Positions 1 through 5,643 of a stretch of DNA of 6,280 bases are shown piece after piece. The notes beneath the pieces are model-generated. The model did not search any database, was not told the DNA's origin, and was given only the letters and a program-made list of their open reading frames with translations. Positions within the stretch are counted from its first letter, which is position 1. The number at the start of each line of letters is the position of its first letter. The translations under genes and the position numbers were made by a program. This stretch comes from Pseudomonadota bacterium. Lineage in GTDB: Bacteria > Pseudomonadota > Gammaproteobacteria > Steroidobacterales > Steroidobacteraceae. The stretch is taken from contig JAEZCR010000299.1 of assembly GCA_023433465.1 (NCBI GenBank), forward strand, positions 1 through 6,280. Reading direction: 5' to 3'.

Positions 1-1551
1 GTGGAAGACACCATCGCGATCCTGCGCGGATTGCAGGAGCGCTACGAGGTGCACCACGGCGTCGACATCACGGACCCCGCGATCGTCGCGGCGGCGACGC
101 TGTCGCATCGCTACATCACGGATCGGCAGCTGCCGGACAAGGCCATCGACCTGATCGACGAGGCCGGTGCACGCATCCGCATGGAGATCGACTCCAAGCC
201 CGAGCCGCTCGACAAGCTCGAGCGCCGCATCATCCAGCTCAAGATCGAGCAGGAAGCGCTCAAGAAGGAAAAGGACGAGGCCACGAAGAAGCGCCTCGCC
301 GCGCTGCAGGAGAATCTCAAGCAGTTAGAGCGGGAATACGCGGACCTCGAGGAAGTCTGGAAGAGCGAGAAGGCGTCGCTGCAGGGCGCGGCCTCCGTGC
401 GCGAAGAGATCGAGAAGGCGAAGCTCGAGATGGATAGCGCACGCCGCAAGGGCGACCTGACCGCCGTCGCGCGTTTTCAGTACGAAGTGCTGCCCGGTCT
501 GGAGAAGAAGCTCCAGCAGGCGCAGCTCGCCGAGACCAAGGAAACCCAGCTCGTCCGCAACAAGGTGACCGAGGAGGAAATCGCCGAGGTCGTCTCGAAG
601 TGGACCGGCATCCCGGTCTCCAAGATGCTCGAGGGCGAGAAGGAAAAACTCCTGCGCATGGAAGAGGCGCTGAGCAAGCGCGTCGTGGGCCAGGACGAGG
701 CGGTGAAGATCGTCTCGAACGCGATCCGCCGCTCGCGCGCCGGACTCGCGGACCCGCGCCGTCCGAATGGCTCGTTCCTGTTCCTCGGCCCCACCGGCGT
801 CGGCAAGACCGAGCTCTGCAAGGCGCTCGCCGAATTCCTGTTCGACACCGAAGAGTCGATGGTGCGCATCGACATGTCCGAGTTCATGGAGAAACACTCC
901 GTGGCGCGGCTCATCGGCGCGCCTCCGGGATACGTGGGCTACGAAGAAGGCGGTTATCTGACCGAAGCCGTGCGTCGCCGTCCGTATGCGGTGATCCTGC
1001 TCGACGAAGTCGAGAAGGCGCACCCGGACGTGTTCAACGTGCTGTTGCAGGTGCTCGACGATGGCCGCCTCACCGATGGCCAGGGCAGCTCCGTCGACTT
1101 CCGCAACACCGTGATCATCATGACCTCGAACCTGGGCTCGCAGGAGATCCAGCAGTTCGCGGGTGAAGCGCGCTACGCGGAGATGAAGGCCGCGGTCATG
1201 GAAGTCGTGCAGCAGAACTTCCGGCCGGAGTTCATCAACCGCATCGACGACATCTGTGTGTTCCACCCGCTGGGCGCCGCGCAGATCCGCGCGATCGTCG
1301 ACATCCAGCTCGGCCAGCTCAGGCGCCGGCTGCTCGACCGCAACATCGAGCTCACGCTCGACGACGCGGCGCGCGACAAGCTCGGCGAGGCGGGCTACGA
1401 CCCGGTGTACGGCGCGCGGCCGCTCAAGCGCGCGATCCAGCAGCAGGTGGAGAACCCGCTGGCGCAGGCGATCCTGTCGGGCAAGTTCGGCCCCGGCGAC
1501 CGCATCCGGGCGAAGGCGAATGGCAACGGGCTGGAGTTCACGAAGGCGTGA
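1..1551 (+). CDS. clpB: ClpB (Hsp100) ATP-dependent protein disaggregase, C-terminal part, 5' end outside window
   Basis: ClpB is a cytoplasmic hexameric AAA+ machine that works with DnaK/DnaJ/GrpE to extract and refold aggregated proteins. The fragment begins inside the end of the first ATPase domain; by comparison with the roughly 857-residue E. coli protein about 345 residues are missing upstream, so the GTG at base 1 is an internal Val codon and not a start. Fragment residues about 65-185 are the charged coiled-coil middle domain that contacts DnaK and distinguishes ClpB from ClpA and ClpX. The second ATPase domain follows: Walker A GPTGVGKT at 263-270, pore loop GYVGYEEGG at 310-318, Walker B VILLDE at 331-336, sensor-1 Asn377 in MTSN, the probable arginine finger Arg414 in FRPEFINRID, and sensor-2 Arg473 in GARPLKR. 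All catalytic residues are present and the frame is intact to TGA at 1549. A hairpin terminator follows 24 bases later. Heat-shock promoter elements, if any, lie outside the window. Confidence 0.97.
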   Translation: MEDTIAILRGLQERYEVHHGVDITDPAIVAAATLSHRYITDRQLPDKAIDLIDEAGARIRMEIDSKPEPLDKLERRIIQLKIEQEALKKEKDEATKKRLAALQENLKQLEREYADLEEVWKSEKASLQGAASVREEIEKAKLEMDSARRKGDLTAVARFQYEVLPGLEKKLQQAQLAETKETQLVRNKVTEEEIAEVVSKWTGIPVSKMLEGEKEKLLRMEEALSKRVVGQDEAVKIVSNAIRRSRAGLADPRRPNGSFLFLGPTGVGKTELCKALAEFLFDTEESMVRIDMSEFMEKHSVARLIGAPPGYVGYEEGGYLTEAVRRRPYAVILLDEVEKAHPDVFNVLLQVLDDGRLTDGQGSSVDFRNTVIIMTSNLGSQEIQQFAGEARYAEMKAAVMEVVQQNFRPEFINRIDDICVFHPLGAAQIRAIVDIQLGQLRRRLLDRNIELTLDDAARDKLGEAGYDPVYGARPLKRAIQQQVENPLAQAILSGKFGPGDRIRAKANGNGLEFTKA

Positions 1552-1575
1552 TCAGCCGAACCCGGAGCGAATGGC

Positions 1576-1609
1576 GGCGCGGGGCTTGTTTATAATCCCC
1601 GCGCCTTTT
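1576..1609 (+). terminator. Intrinsic terminator hairpin after clpB, with a TATAAT in its loop
   Basis: Bases 1576-1584 (GGCGCGGGG) and 1597-1605 (CCCCGCGCC) form a perfect 9-bp, all G/C stem around a 12-base A/T-rich loop, followed at once by TTTT at 1606-1609. This is the layout of a rho-independent terminator 24 bases after the clpB stop. The T-tract is short (four, then G), so termination may be partial. The loop holds a consensus -10 box (separate entry), so the element may serve both genes. Confidence 0.72.
1591..1596 (+). promoter_or_regulatory. Probable sigma70 -10 box for fmdB and the downstream genes
   Basis: TATAAT matches the sigma70 -10 consensus exactly and lies 26 bases before the fmdB ATG; a start about 7 bases downstream would give a leader of roughly 20 bases. 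At the normal 16-18 base spacing the upstream sequence (around 1567-1574) does not resemble TTGACA, and the upstream TG at 1587-1588 is one base too far away for a proper extended -10. The consensus hexamer in a GC-rich gap supports a promoter; the missing -35 lowers confidence. Because the next two genes follow with a 14-base gap and then an overlap, it could drive fmdB, the aminotransferase and the ligase together. Confidence 0.5.
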
Positions 1610-1622
1610 GTTCGAGGATTCC

Positions 1623-2042
1623 ATGCCGTTCTACGAATACGAATGCCCCAAGTGCGGGTACCACGACGAAGTCCTCCAGAAGATCACCGACAAGCCGCTG
1701 ACGAAGTGCCCGAGCTGTCACAAGCCAGGGCTGCGCAAGCTCATGTCCGCGCCCGTGTTCCGGCTCAAGGGCTCGGGCTGGTACGAGACGGACTTCAAGT
1801 CCGACAAGGAAAACAAGCGCAATCTGGCCGGCCCTGACAAGGAAGAATCGAAGAGCGAGAGCAAGGCGGACGCGAAGACCGAGGCCACGTCCGAGGCCAA
1901 GAGCGAATCCGCGAAAAGCGAAACGGCCAAGCCGTCACCGGTGAAAGCGAGCCCCGTCAAGCCGAGCCCGGCGCGCAAGACCGCCTCGCGCGCGAAGGCG
2001 AAGAAAGCCGCGCCGGCGAAACGGCGTTCGTCGCGACGCTGA
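1623..2042 (+). CDS. FmdB-family zinc-ribbon protein with long low-complexity tail
   Basis: A 139-residue protein. The first about 60 residues are a typical FmdB/CxxC_CxxC_SSSS zinc ribbon: it starts MPFYEYECPKCG and has two knuckles, Cys8-x2-Cys11 and Cys29-x2-Cys32, the only cysteines in the protein. The family is widespread; its name comes from a proposed regulator of a formamide/acetamide amidase, but its molecular role is poorly defined. From about residue 72 the sequence is low complexity: first alternating Lys/Ser/Glu/Ala, then Pro-Ser-Pro-Val-Lys type repeats, ending in a strongly basic Lys/Ala/Arg stretch like the tail of histone-H1-like proteins. Family members are often only about 70-110 residues, so the tail is an extension. 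ATG at 1623 is chosen because GAGG (1614-1617) sits 5 bases upstream and MPFYEY is the usual family start; the in-frame TTG at 1608 would lie before that site. Probably first gene of an operon with the aminotransferase, 14 bases downstream. Confidence 0.9.
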   Translation: MPFYEYECPKCGYHDEVLQKITDKPLTKCPSCHKPGLRKLMSAPVFRLKGSGWYETDFKSDKENKRNLAGPDKEESKSESKADAKTEATSEAKSESAKSETAKPSPVKASPVKPSPARKTASRAKAKKAAPAKRRSSRR

Positions 2043-2048
2043 ATCCAT

Positions 2049-2074
2049 CCGCCGCCATGAGTCACGAGCGGCGG
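2049..2074 (+). promoter_or_regulatory. Possible hairpin presenting the aminotransferase start codon in its loop
   Basis: CCGCCGC (2049-2055) and GCGGCGG (2068-2074) are perfect complements separated by 12 bases, and the ATG at 2057 lies in the loop. There is no recognisable Shine-Dalgarno sequence before that ATG. Such an RNA hairpin could affect initiation or make it depend on ribosomes finishing fmdB 14 bases upstream. In GC-rich DNA a 7-bp match can arise by chance, and there is no T-tract, so it is not a terminator. Confidence 0.3.
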
Positions 2075-3442
2075 TCGGGAATAGATAGCGCGGCGTTGCG
2101 CCTGCTGGGTGAGCGCGAGCGAGCGACTTTCGTCTCCAGCCATCCCGAATCCGCGCGCCTCGCGCGCGCCAGCGCGGCGCACTGGCTGAACGGCGTGCCG
2201 ATGCACTGGATGCAGGACTGGTCGACGCCGCATCCGCTGTTCGTGCGTCGCGCGCAGGGCGTGGAGCTGGAGGACGTCGACGGGAACCGGTACGTCGATC
2301 TGTGCCTGGGCGATACGGGGGCGATGTTCGGGCATTCGCCGCCGGCGATCGCTCGCGCGCTGGCCGAGGCGGGCGCTCGCGGGATCACGTCTATGTTGCC
2401 CGCCGAACGCGTGGCGCGCGTCGGGGAGAAGCTGGCCGCGTTGTTCGGGTTGCCGTTCTGGCAGATGACGCAGACCGCCACCGATGCGAACCGGTACGCG
2501 TTGCGCTGGGCTCGTGCCATCACCGGGCGGCCTCGCGTACTCGTGTTCGATGGCTGTTATCACGGCACCGTGGAGGAAACGCTGGTGCGCGCCGCGCCTG
2601 GAGTCGCCGGCGAGGGCGGCACGCGGGTGCGCGCCGGGCTCATCGGGATGAACCACGACGTCAGCGCGACGACGGACGCCGTGCCGTTCAACGATGCCGC
2701 CGCAGTCGAGCGCGTGCTGGCGCGTGGCGCCACCGCGGCGCTGATCGCCGAGCCCGTGATGACGAACATCGGCATGGTGCTTCCCGAAGAGGGGTTCCTG
2801 CGCACGCTGCGCGAGCTCACGCGCAGGTACGGCGTGTTGTTCATCGTCGATGAGACGCACACGTTGTCGACGGCGCGCGGCGGATACGCTCGTGCGCATG
2901 ATCTCGAGCCGGATATCTGGGTGTGCGGCAAGGCCATTGCGGGCGGCATGCCGTGCGCGGTGTTCGGTTTCACCGCCGAAGTCGAGGCCGGGATGCGCCG
3001 CGTGCAGGAGTCGCGCGCGGGTGGTCACTCCGGCATGGGCACCACGCTTTCCGCGAATGCGCTCGCGCTCGCCTGTCTCGAAGCCAGTCTCGATGAGCTC
3101 ATGACGCCGGCTAACTACGCCGCAATGGAGTCCACCGCAAGTTATCTCGCCGAAGGCCTCGGCCGCGTGTTTGCGGCGGAGGCGCTCGAATGGAATGTCG
3201 CGCGCGTGGGCGCGCGGCTCGAATTCGGCTTCGGCAGGCCGCCGCGCAATGGGGTCGAATCCGAGCGCGCGGCGTGGCCCGAGCTCGAGCACGCGATCCA
3301 TCTCTATCTGCTCAATCGGGGCGTGTTGCTCACGCCGTTCCACAACATGATGCTGTGTTCGCCCGTCACCACTCCCGCGCACGCGGACCTGCTGCTGAAA
3401 CAACTGCACGACTGCCTGCGTGAGCTCGGAGGCAGGCCGTGA
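2057..3442 (+). CDS. Class III (GSA-like) PLP-dependent aminotransferase, substrate unknown
   Basis: A 461-residue cytoplasmic fold-type I aminotransferase. Landmarks in order: entry segment with DVDGNRYVDLCLGDTGAMFGH (73-93, Gly/His rich as in the family), a cofactor-phosphate region TATDAN (140-145) in place of the usual SGTEAN, GCYHG (166-170) whose Tyr168 should stack on PLP, AEPV (231-234), VDETHT (264-269) with Asp265 expected to pair with the PLP ring nitrogen, GKAIAGGMP (291-299) with Lys292 as Schiff-base lysine, and GMGTTLSAN (326-334) supplying the phosphate-binding Thr. GKAIAGGMP resembles glutamate-1-semialdehyde aminotransferases, but the protein is longer than HemL (about 430), has its own N-terminal extension and lacks the HemL DEVMT motif, so heme synthesis is unlikely. 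The ATG at 2057 has no clear ribosome site; an in-frame TTG at 2096 is no better. Its stop overlaps the start of the ligase gene by four bases (GTGA), so the two are translationally coupled and probably share a pathway. Family call is secure; the reaction is not known. Confidence 0.9.
   Translation: MSHERRSGIDSAALRLLGERERATFVSSHPESARLARASAAHWLNGVPMHWMQDWSTPHPLFVRRAQGVELEDVDGNRYVDLCLGDTGAMFGHSPPAIARALAEAGARGITSMLPAERVARVGEKLAALFGLPFWQMTQTATDANRYALRWARAITGRPRVLVFDGCYHGTVEETLVRAAPGVAGEGGTRVRAGLIGMNHDVSATTDAVPFNDAAAVERVLARGATAALIAEPVMTNIGMVLPEEGFLRTLRELTRRYGVLFIVDETHTLSTARGGYARAHDLEPDIWVCGKAIAGGMPCAVFGFTAEVEAGMRRVQESRAGGHSGMGTTLSANALALACLEASLDELMTPANYAAMESTASYLAEGLGRVFAAEALEWNVARVGARLEFGFGRPPRNGVESERAAWPELEHAIHLYLLNRGVLLTPFHNMMLCSPVTTPAHADLLLKQLHDCLRELGGRP
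3428..3432 (+). promoter_or_regulatory. Shine-Dalgarno site fixing the GTG start of the ligase gene
   Basis: GGAGG lies inside the last codons of the aminotransferase gene and ends 6 bases before GTG at 3439. With the GTGA stop/start overlap at 3439-3442 it supports GTG as the true start and re-initiation by ribosomes that finish the upstream gene. Confidence 0.75.
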
Positions 3443-4803
3443 GCCCGGGTCTCGGCAAGCGGGCCGAGCTCGACGCATTCCTCGCGGCGCATCCCGACGT
3501 GCAGGCCGTGCAGATCATGATCACGGACCCTTCCGGTGTACTGCGTGGCAAGTCGGTGCGGCGCGAGGAGCTCGCGCGGATCTTCGATTCGGGCCGGCAG
3601 GTCGCGGGGTCCATCCTGGGGCTCGACATCACGGGACAGGATGTCGACGAGACCGGACTCGTCTGGGATACCGGCGATGCCGACACGACGGCGCGGCCGA
3701 TCGCGGGAACGCTGGTGCGCGCGCCGTGGCTCGCGGCGCCCACCGGCCAGCTCATGCTCACGATGTTCGACGGGCAGGGCGCGCCCGCGCCGGCCGATCC
3801 GCGTCATGCCCTGGTCCGCGCCACCGAACGGCTGCGCCGCGCGGGCTTCACGCCGGTAGTCGCCTGCGAGCTCGAGTTCTATCTACTGAAGGAAGAGGCG
3901 GGCGGGCGCCTGGTGACCGCCGGCGGTGGTCGTCCCGGAGAGCGGCAGAAGATAGATTCGTACAGCCTGCAGCGGCTCGACGATCTGGCGCCGGTGTTCG
4001 ACGACGTCTACCGCGCGGCCGCCGCGCAGGGCCTGCCGGCCGAGACGCTGATGTCCGAGTACTCGCCCGGACAGTTCGAGATCACGCTGCATCATCGCGA
4101 GGACGTGCTGCGGGCCGTCGACGAGGCCATCATGTTCAAGCGGCTGCTGCGCGGGGTCGCGCAGAAACACGGGTTGATCGCGTGTTTCATGGCGAAACCT
4201 TTCACGGGGCGCGCTGGCAGCGGACTGCACGTGCACGTGAGCCTGAACGATGCGCACTCGGTCAACGTATTCGCGAGCGAAGAGCCGGCCGGCTCGCCGC
4301 TGCTGCGCCACGCGATCGGCGGCATGCGCGCGACGATGGCCGAATCGATGGCCGTGTTCGCGCCGAACGCGAACTCGTATCGCCGCTTCGTCAATGAGAG
4401 TTACGCACCGGTGGCGCCCATCTGGGGAATCAACAACCGCACGGTGAGCCTGCGCGTGCCCTCCGGTCCGCCCGCGTCACGCCACGTAGAACACCGCATC
4501 GCGGGCGCCGACGCGAACCTGTACCTCGCCGCGGCCGCCGTGCTCGCGGGCGCCGCGCACGGCATCGAGCAACGCGTGGATCCGGGACCGCCGGTCGAGG
4601 GTAATGGATACGCGCAGGTGCGCGGGCGGATGCTGCCACGCACCTGGCGCGAGGCGCTCGATCTCGCCGCGCGCTCGGAATTCCTTCGCGACGCGCTGGG
4701 ACCCGAATTCCTGAAGATCTTCCTCGCGATCAAGGAACAGGAATGCGCCCGCTTCTCCGCCGAAGTCAGCGAACTCGACTACGCCTGGTACCTGCGTAGT
4801 TAA
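3439..4803 (+). CDS. Glutamine-synthetase-family ligase, probably a gamma-glutamyl-amine synthetase (PuuA/GlnA3/GlnA4 type)
   Basis: A 454-residue protein with the GS type I fold: N-terminal beta-grasp (about 15-115) and catalytic domain (about 120-454). Likely metal ligands are Glu144 and Glu146 (CELEFY), Glu207 and Glu214 (SEYSPGQFE) and His264 (GSGLHVH). Glutamate and ATP contacts are Arg334 and Arg339 (NNRTVSLRVP), Glu351 and Arg353 (RHVEHRI). By eye alignment the two acidic residues that bind ammonium in true GS (Asp50 and Glu327 in the Salmonella enzyme) are replaced, by about Ala56 and Tyr322. The NLYxLPP adenylylation segment is also absent, so GlnE control is unlikely. Enzymes with this pattern join glutamate to an organic amine using ATP, as in putrescine, spermine or ethanolamine use. 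The amine here is unknown; no PuuB, PuuC, PuuD or transporter gene is in the window. Translationally coupled to the aminotransferase. Ordinary glutamine synthesis is a less likely alternative. Confidence 0.88.
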   Translation: MSPGLGKRAELDAFLAAHPDVQAVQIMITDPSGVLRGKSVRREELARIFDSGRQVAGSILGLDITGQDVDETGLVWDTGDADTTARPIAGTLVRAPWLAAPTGQLMLTMFDGQGAPAPADPRHALVRATERLRRAGFTPVVACELEFYLLKEEAGGRLVTAGGGRPGERQKIDSYSLQRLDDLAPVFDDVYRAAAAQGLPAETLMSEYSPGQFEITLHHREDVLRAVDEAIMFKRLLRGVAQKHGLIACFMAKPFTGRAGSGLHVHVSLNDAHSVNVFASEEPAGSPLLRHAIGGMRATMAESMAVFAPNANSYRRFVNESYAPVAPIWGINNRTVSLRVPSGPPASRHVEHRIAGADANLYLAAAAVLAGAAHGIEQRVDPGPPVEGNGYAQVRGRMLPRTWREALDLAARSEFLRDALGPEFLKIFLAIKEQECARFSAEVSELDYAWYLRS

Positions 4804-5507
4804 TTCTTCCTGGCGGGCGCAGTCGGCGCGGCGGCCGCGGCGGGCTTGGTTTCCTTCGCGACGAGAAATTTGATCACCGCGATGTAATCTTCGATGGTCG
4901 GCAGGTTTTCGCTGTTCAGCACGTACTTGCCGTTGACCACGATCGACGGCGTTCCCGTGATGCGCATCGCGAGGATCTGCGCATCGGACTGCTTGACCTT
5001 CATGTCGACGCCGAACGACTTCGACGCGTTCACGAAATCGGCGGCTTTGACGCCGGTCACGCGTTCGTAGAACTTCGCGACCTGTTCGATCGTGGGAAGT
5101 CTGGTCTTGAGCCGGCCGGTTGCCTTGTCGACGACGCCCAGTTCGCCGGTCTGCCAGATGGCCTTGTACATTTCCTGATGGGCGCGATCGGCGACGCCGA
5201 GCGACTGCGCCGTGATGTAGGAGCGCTGGAACAACGGCCAGGCCTCCGCCTTGTTCCACGAGGCATGCAGATAGACGACGTGAGCGTTCGCCGGCAGCGC
5301 CGCCTTGATCCGCTTCATGTGCGGTTCGAAGTTGTCGCAGGCCGGACATCCGTACGAGAACACCTCCAGGACCTCGACCTTGCCGGCCGGGACGTTCGTG
5401 CGCTGCGGCTGCGCCAGTACGGTGTAGTGCCTGCCCGCTTCCCATCCGGCGGCCTGTGTTTGCGAGGCGAGGACCAAAGCGGCGAGGGCAATGAGCTTGC
5501 GTGTCAT
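4800..5507 (-). CDS. dsbA: DsbA-type periplasmic thiol:disulfide oxidoreductase (CPAC active site)
   Basis: A 235-residue secreted thioredoxin-fold oxidase that introduces disulfides into exported proteins and is normally re-oxidised by membrane DsbB (not in this window). Residues 1-19 are a signal peptide: MTRK, a hydrophobic core of Leu/Ala/Val, and likely cleavage after TQA. The active site is Cys54-Pro-Ala-Cys57 in FSYGCPACDNF, and these are the only cysteines. The inserted helical domain covers about 80-175. The cis-Pro loop is Thr186-Pro187 in TGTPSIVVNGKYVL. E. coli DsbA has CPHC and Val before the cis-Pro, so both tuning positions differ. The C-terminus ends in an Ala/Pro/Lys tail (219-235), probably disordered. 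The start at 5507 is chosen because the signal peptide begins there and AAGG lies 5 bases upstream; the frame stays open to an ATG at 5645, but that start would bury the signal peptide behind 46 residues. The stop overlaps that of the convergent ligase gene. Confidence 0.92.
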   Translation of the reverse strand: MTRKLIALAALVLASQTQAAGWEAGRHYTVLAQPQRTNVPAGKVEVLEVFSYGCPACDNFEPHMKRIKAALPANAHVVYLHASWNKAEAWPLFQRSYITAQSLGVADRAHQEMYKAIWQTGELGVVDKATGRLKTRLPTIEQVAKFYERVTGVKAADFVNASKSFGVDMKVKQSDAQILAMRITGTPSIVVNGKYVLNSENLPTIEDYIAVIKFLVAKETKPAAAAAPTAPARKN

Positions 5508-5643
5508 AGGTACCTTGGTGGGTGAGCCCGTTCCGGGGTTGGGGAGTTTAAAGGAGCGTACGGCGGCTTTCCTGAGTCGTGCCTGAACCGGTAACATCGC
5601 GGCCCTTTCTCTGCTGCCATCTCGTATTTCCAGGCGGGTTTCC
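5508..5643. promoter_or_regulatory. Divergent dsbA / aspS intergenic promoter region
   Basis: These 136 bases separate two divergently read genes and must hold both 5' regions. On the plus strand TAACAT (5592-5597) is a plausible -10 for aspS, with a weak TTTCCT (5568-5573) 18 bases upstream as -35; transcription would start near 5603 and leave a leader of about 40 bases. The ribosome site of aspS is weak (AGG at 5632-5634, 9 bases before ATG). On the minus strand the A/T-rich patch 5547-5552 (TTTAAA read toward dsbA) is the only -10-like sequence for dsbA and has no good -35. I see no strong operator-like inverted repeat, T-box or riboswitch-like structure here. Confidence 0.4.
5513..5516 (-). 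promoter_or_regulatory. Ribosome binding site deciding the dsbA start
   Basis: On the minus strand AAGG is followed by 5 bases and the ATG at 5507. It sits in the 8-base palindrome AGGTACCT (5508-5515). It supports the short, signal-peptide-first form of the protein over the upstream ATG at 5645. Confidence 0.6.

Noticed and set aside
1..3. GTG at base 1 as a true start codon for clpB
   Set aside because: It is the Val of VEDTIAILRG in the middle of full-length ClpB; the coding frame enters from outside the window.
325..1266. 313-codon open frame on the minus strand inside clpB
   Set aside because: Its Asp/Leu/His/Arg-rich product mirrors the ClpB codons; no domain and no ribosome site was seen.
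1608..1622. TTG start for the FmdB protein
   Set aside because: It lies in the terminator T-tract and upstream of the GAGG site; the family begins MPFYEY at 1623.
2057..3442. Annotation as HemL (glutamate-1-semialdehyde aminomutase) or PuuE
   Set aside because: Length, N-terminal extension and the TATDAN and DETHT motifs differ from both; only the family level is supported.
1718..3478. 586-codon open frame on the minus strand
   Set aside because: It spans antisense to fmdB, the aminotransferase and the ligase start; its product is Arg/His/Ala rich with no recognisable domain, as expected for a GC-rich shadow frame.
3420..4397. 325-codon plus-strand frame overlapping the ligase gene
   Set aside because: Arg/Ala/Gly-rich out-of-frame reading of a well-supported GS-family gene.
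3439..4803. Annotation as housekeeping glutamine synthetase GlnA
   Set aside because: The ammonium-site acids and NLYxLPP segment are not found and the gene has no glnB, ntrB or ntrC neighbours in view.
4477..5445. 322-codon minus-strand frame running through the ligase end and dsbA
   Set aside because: Out of frame with the clear DsbA reading, crosses two real genes and has no domain.
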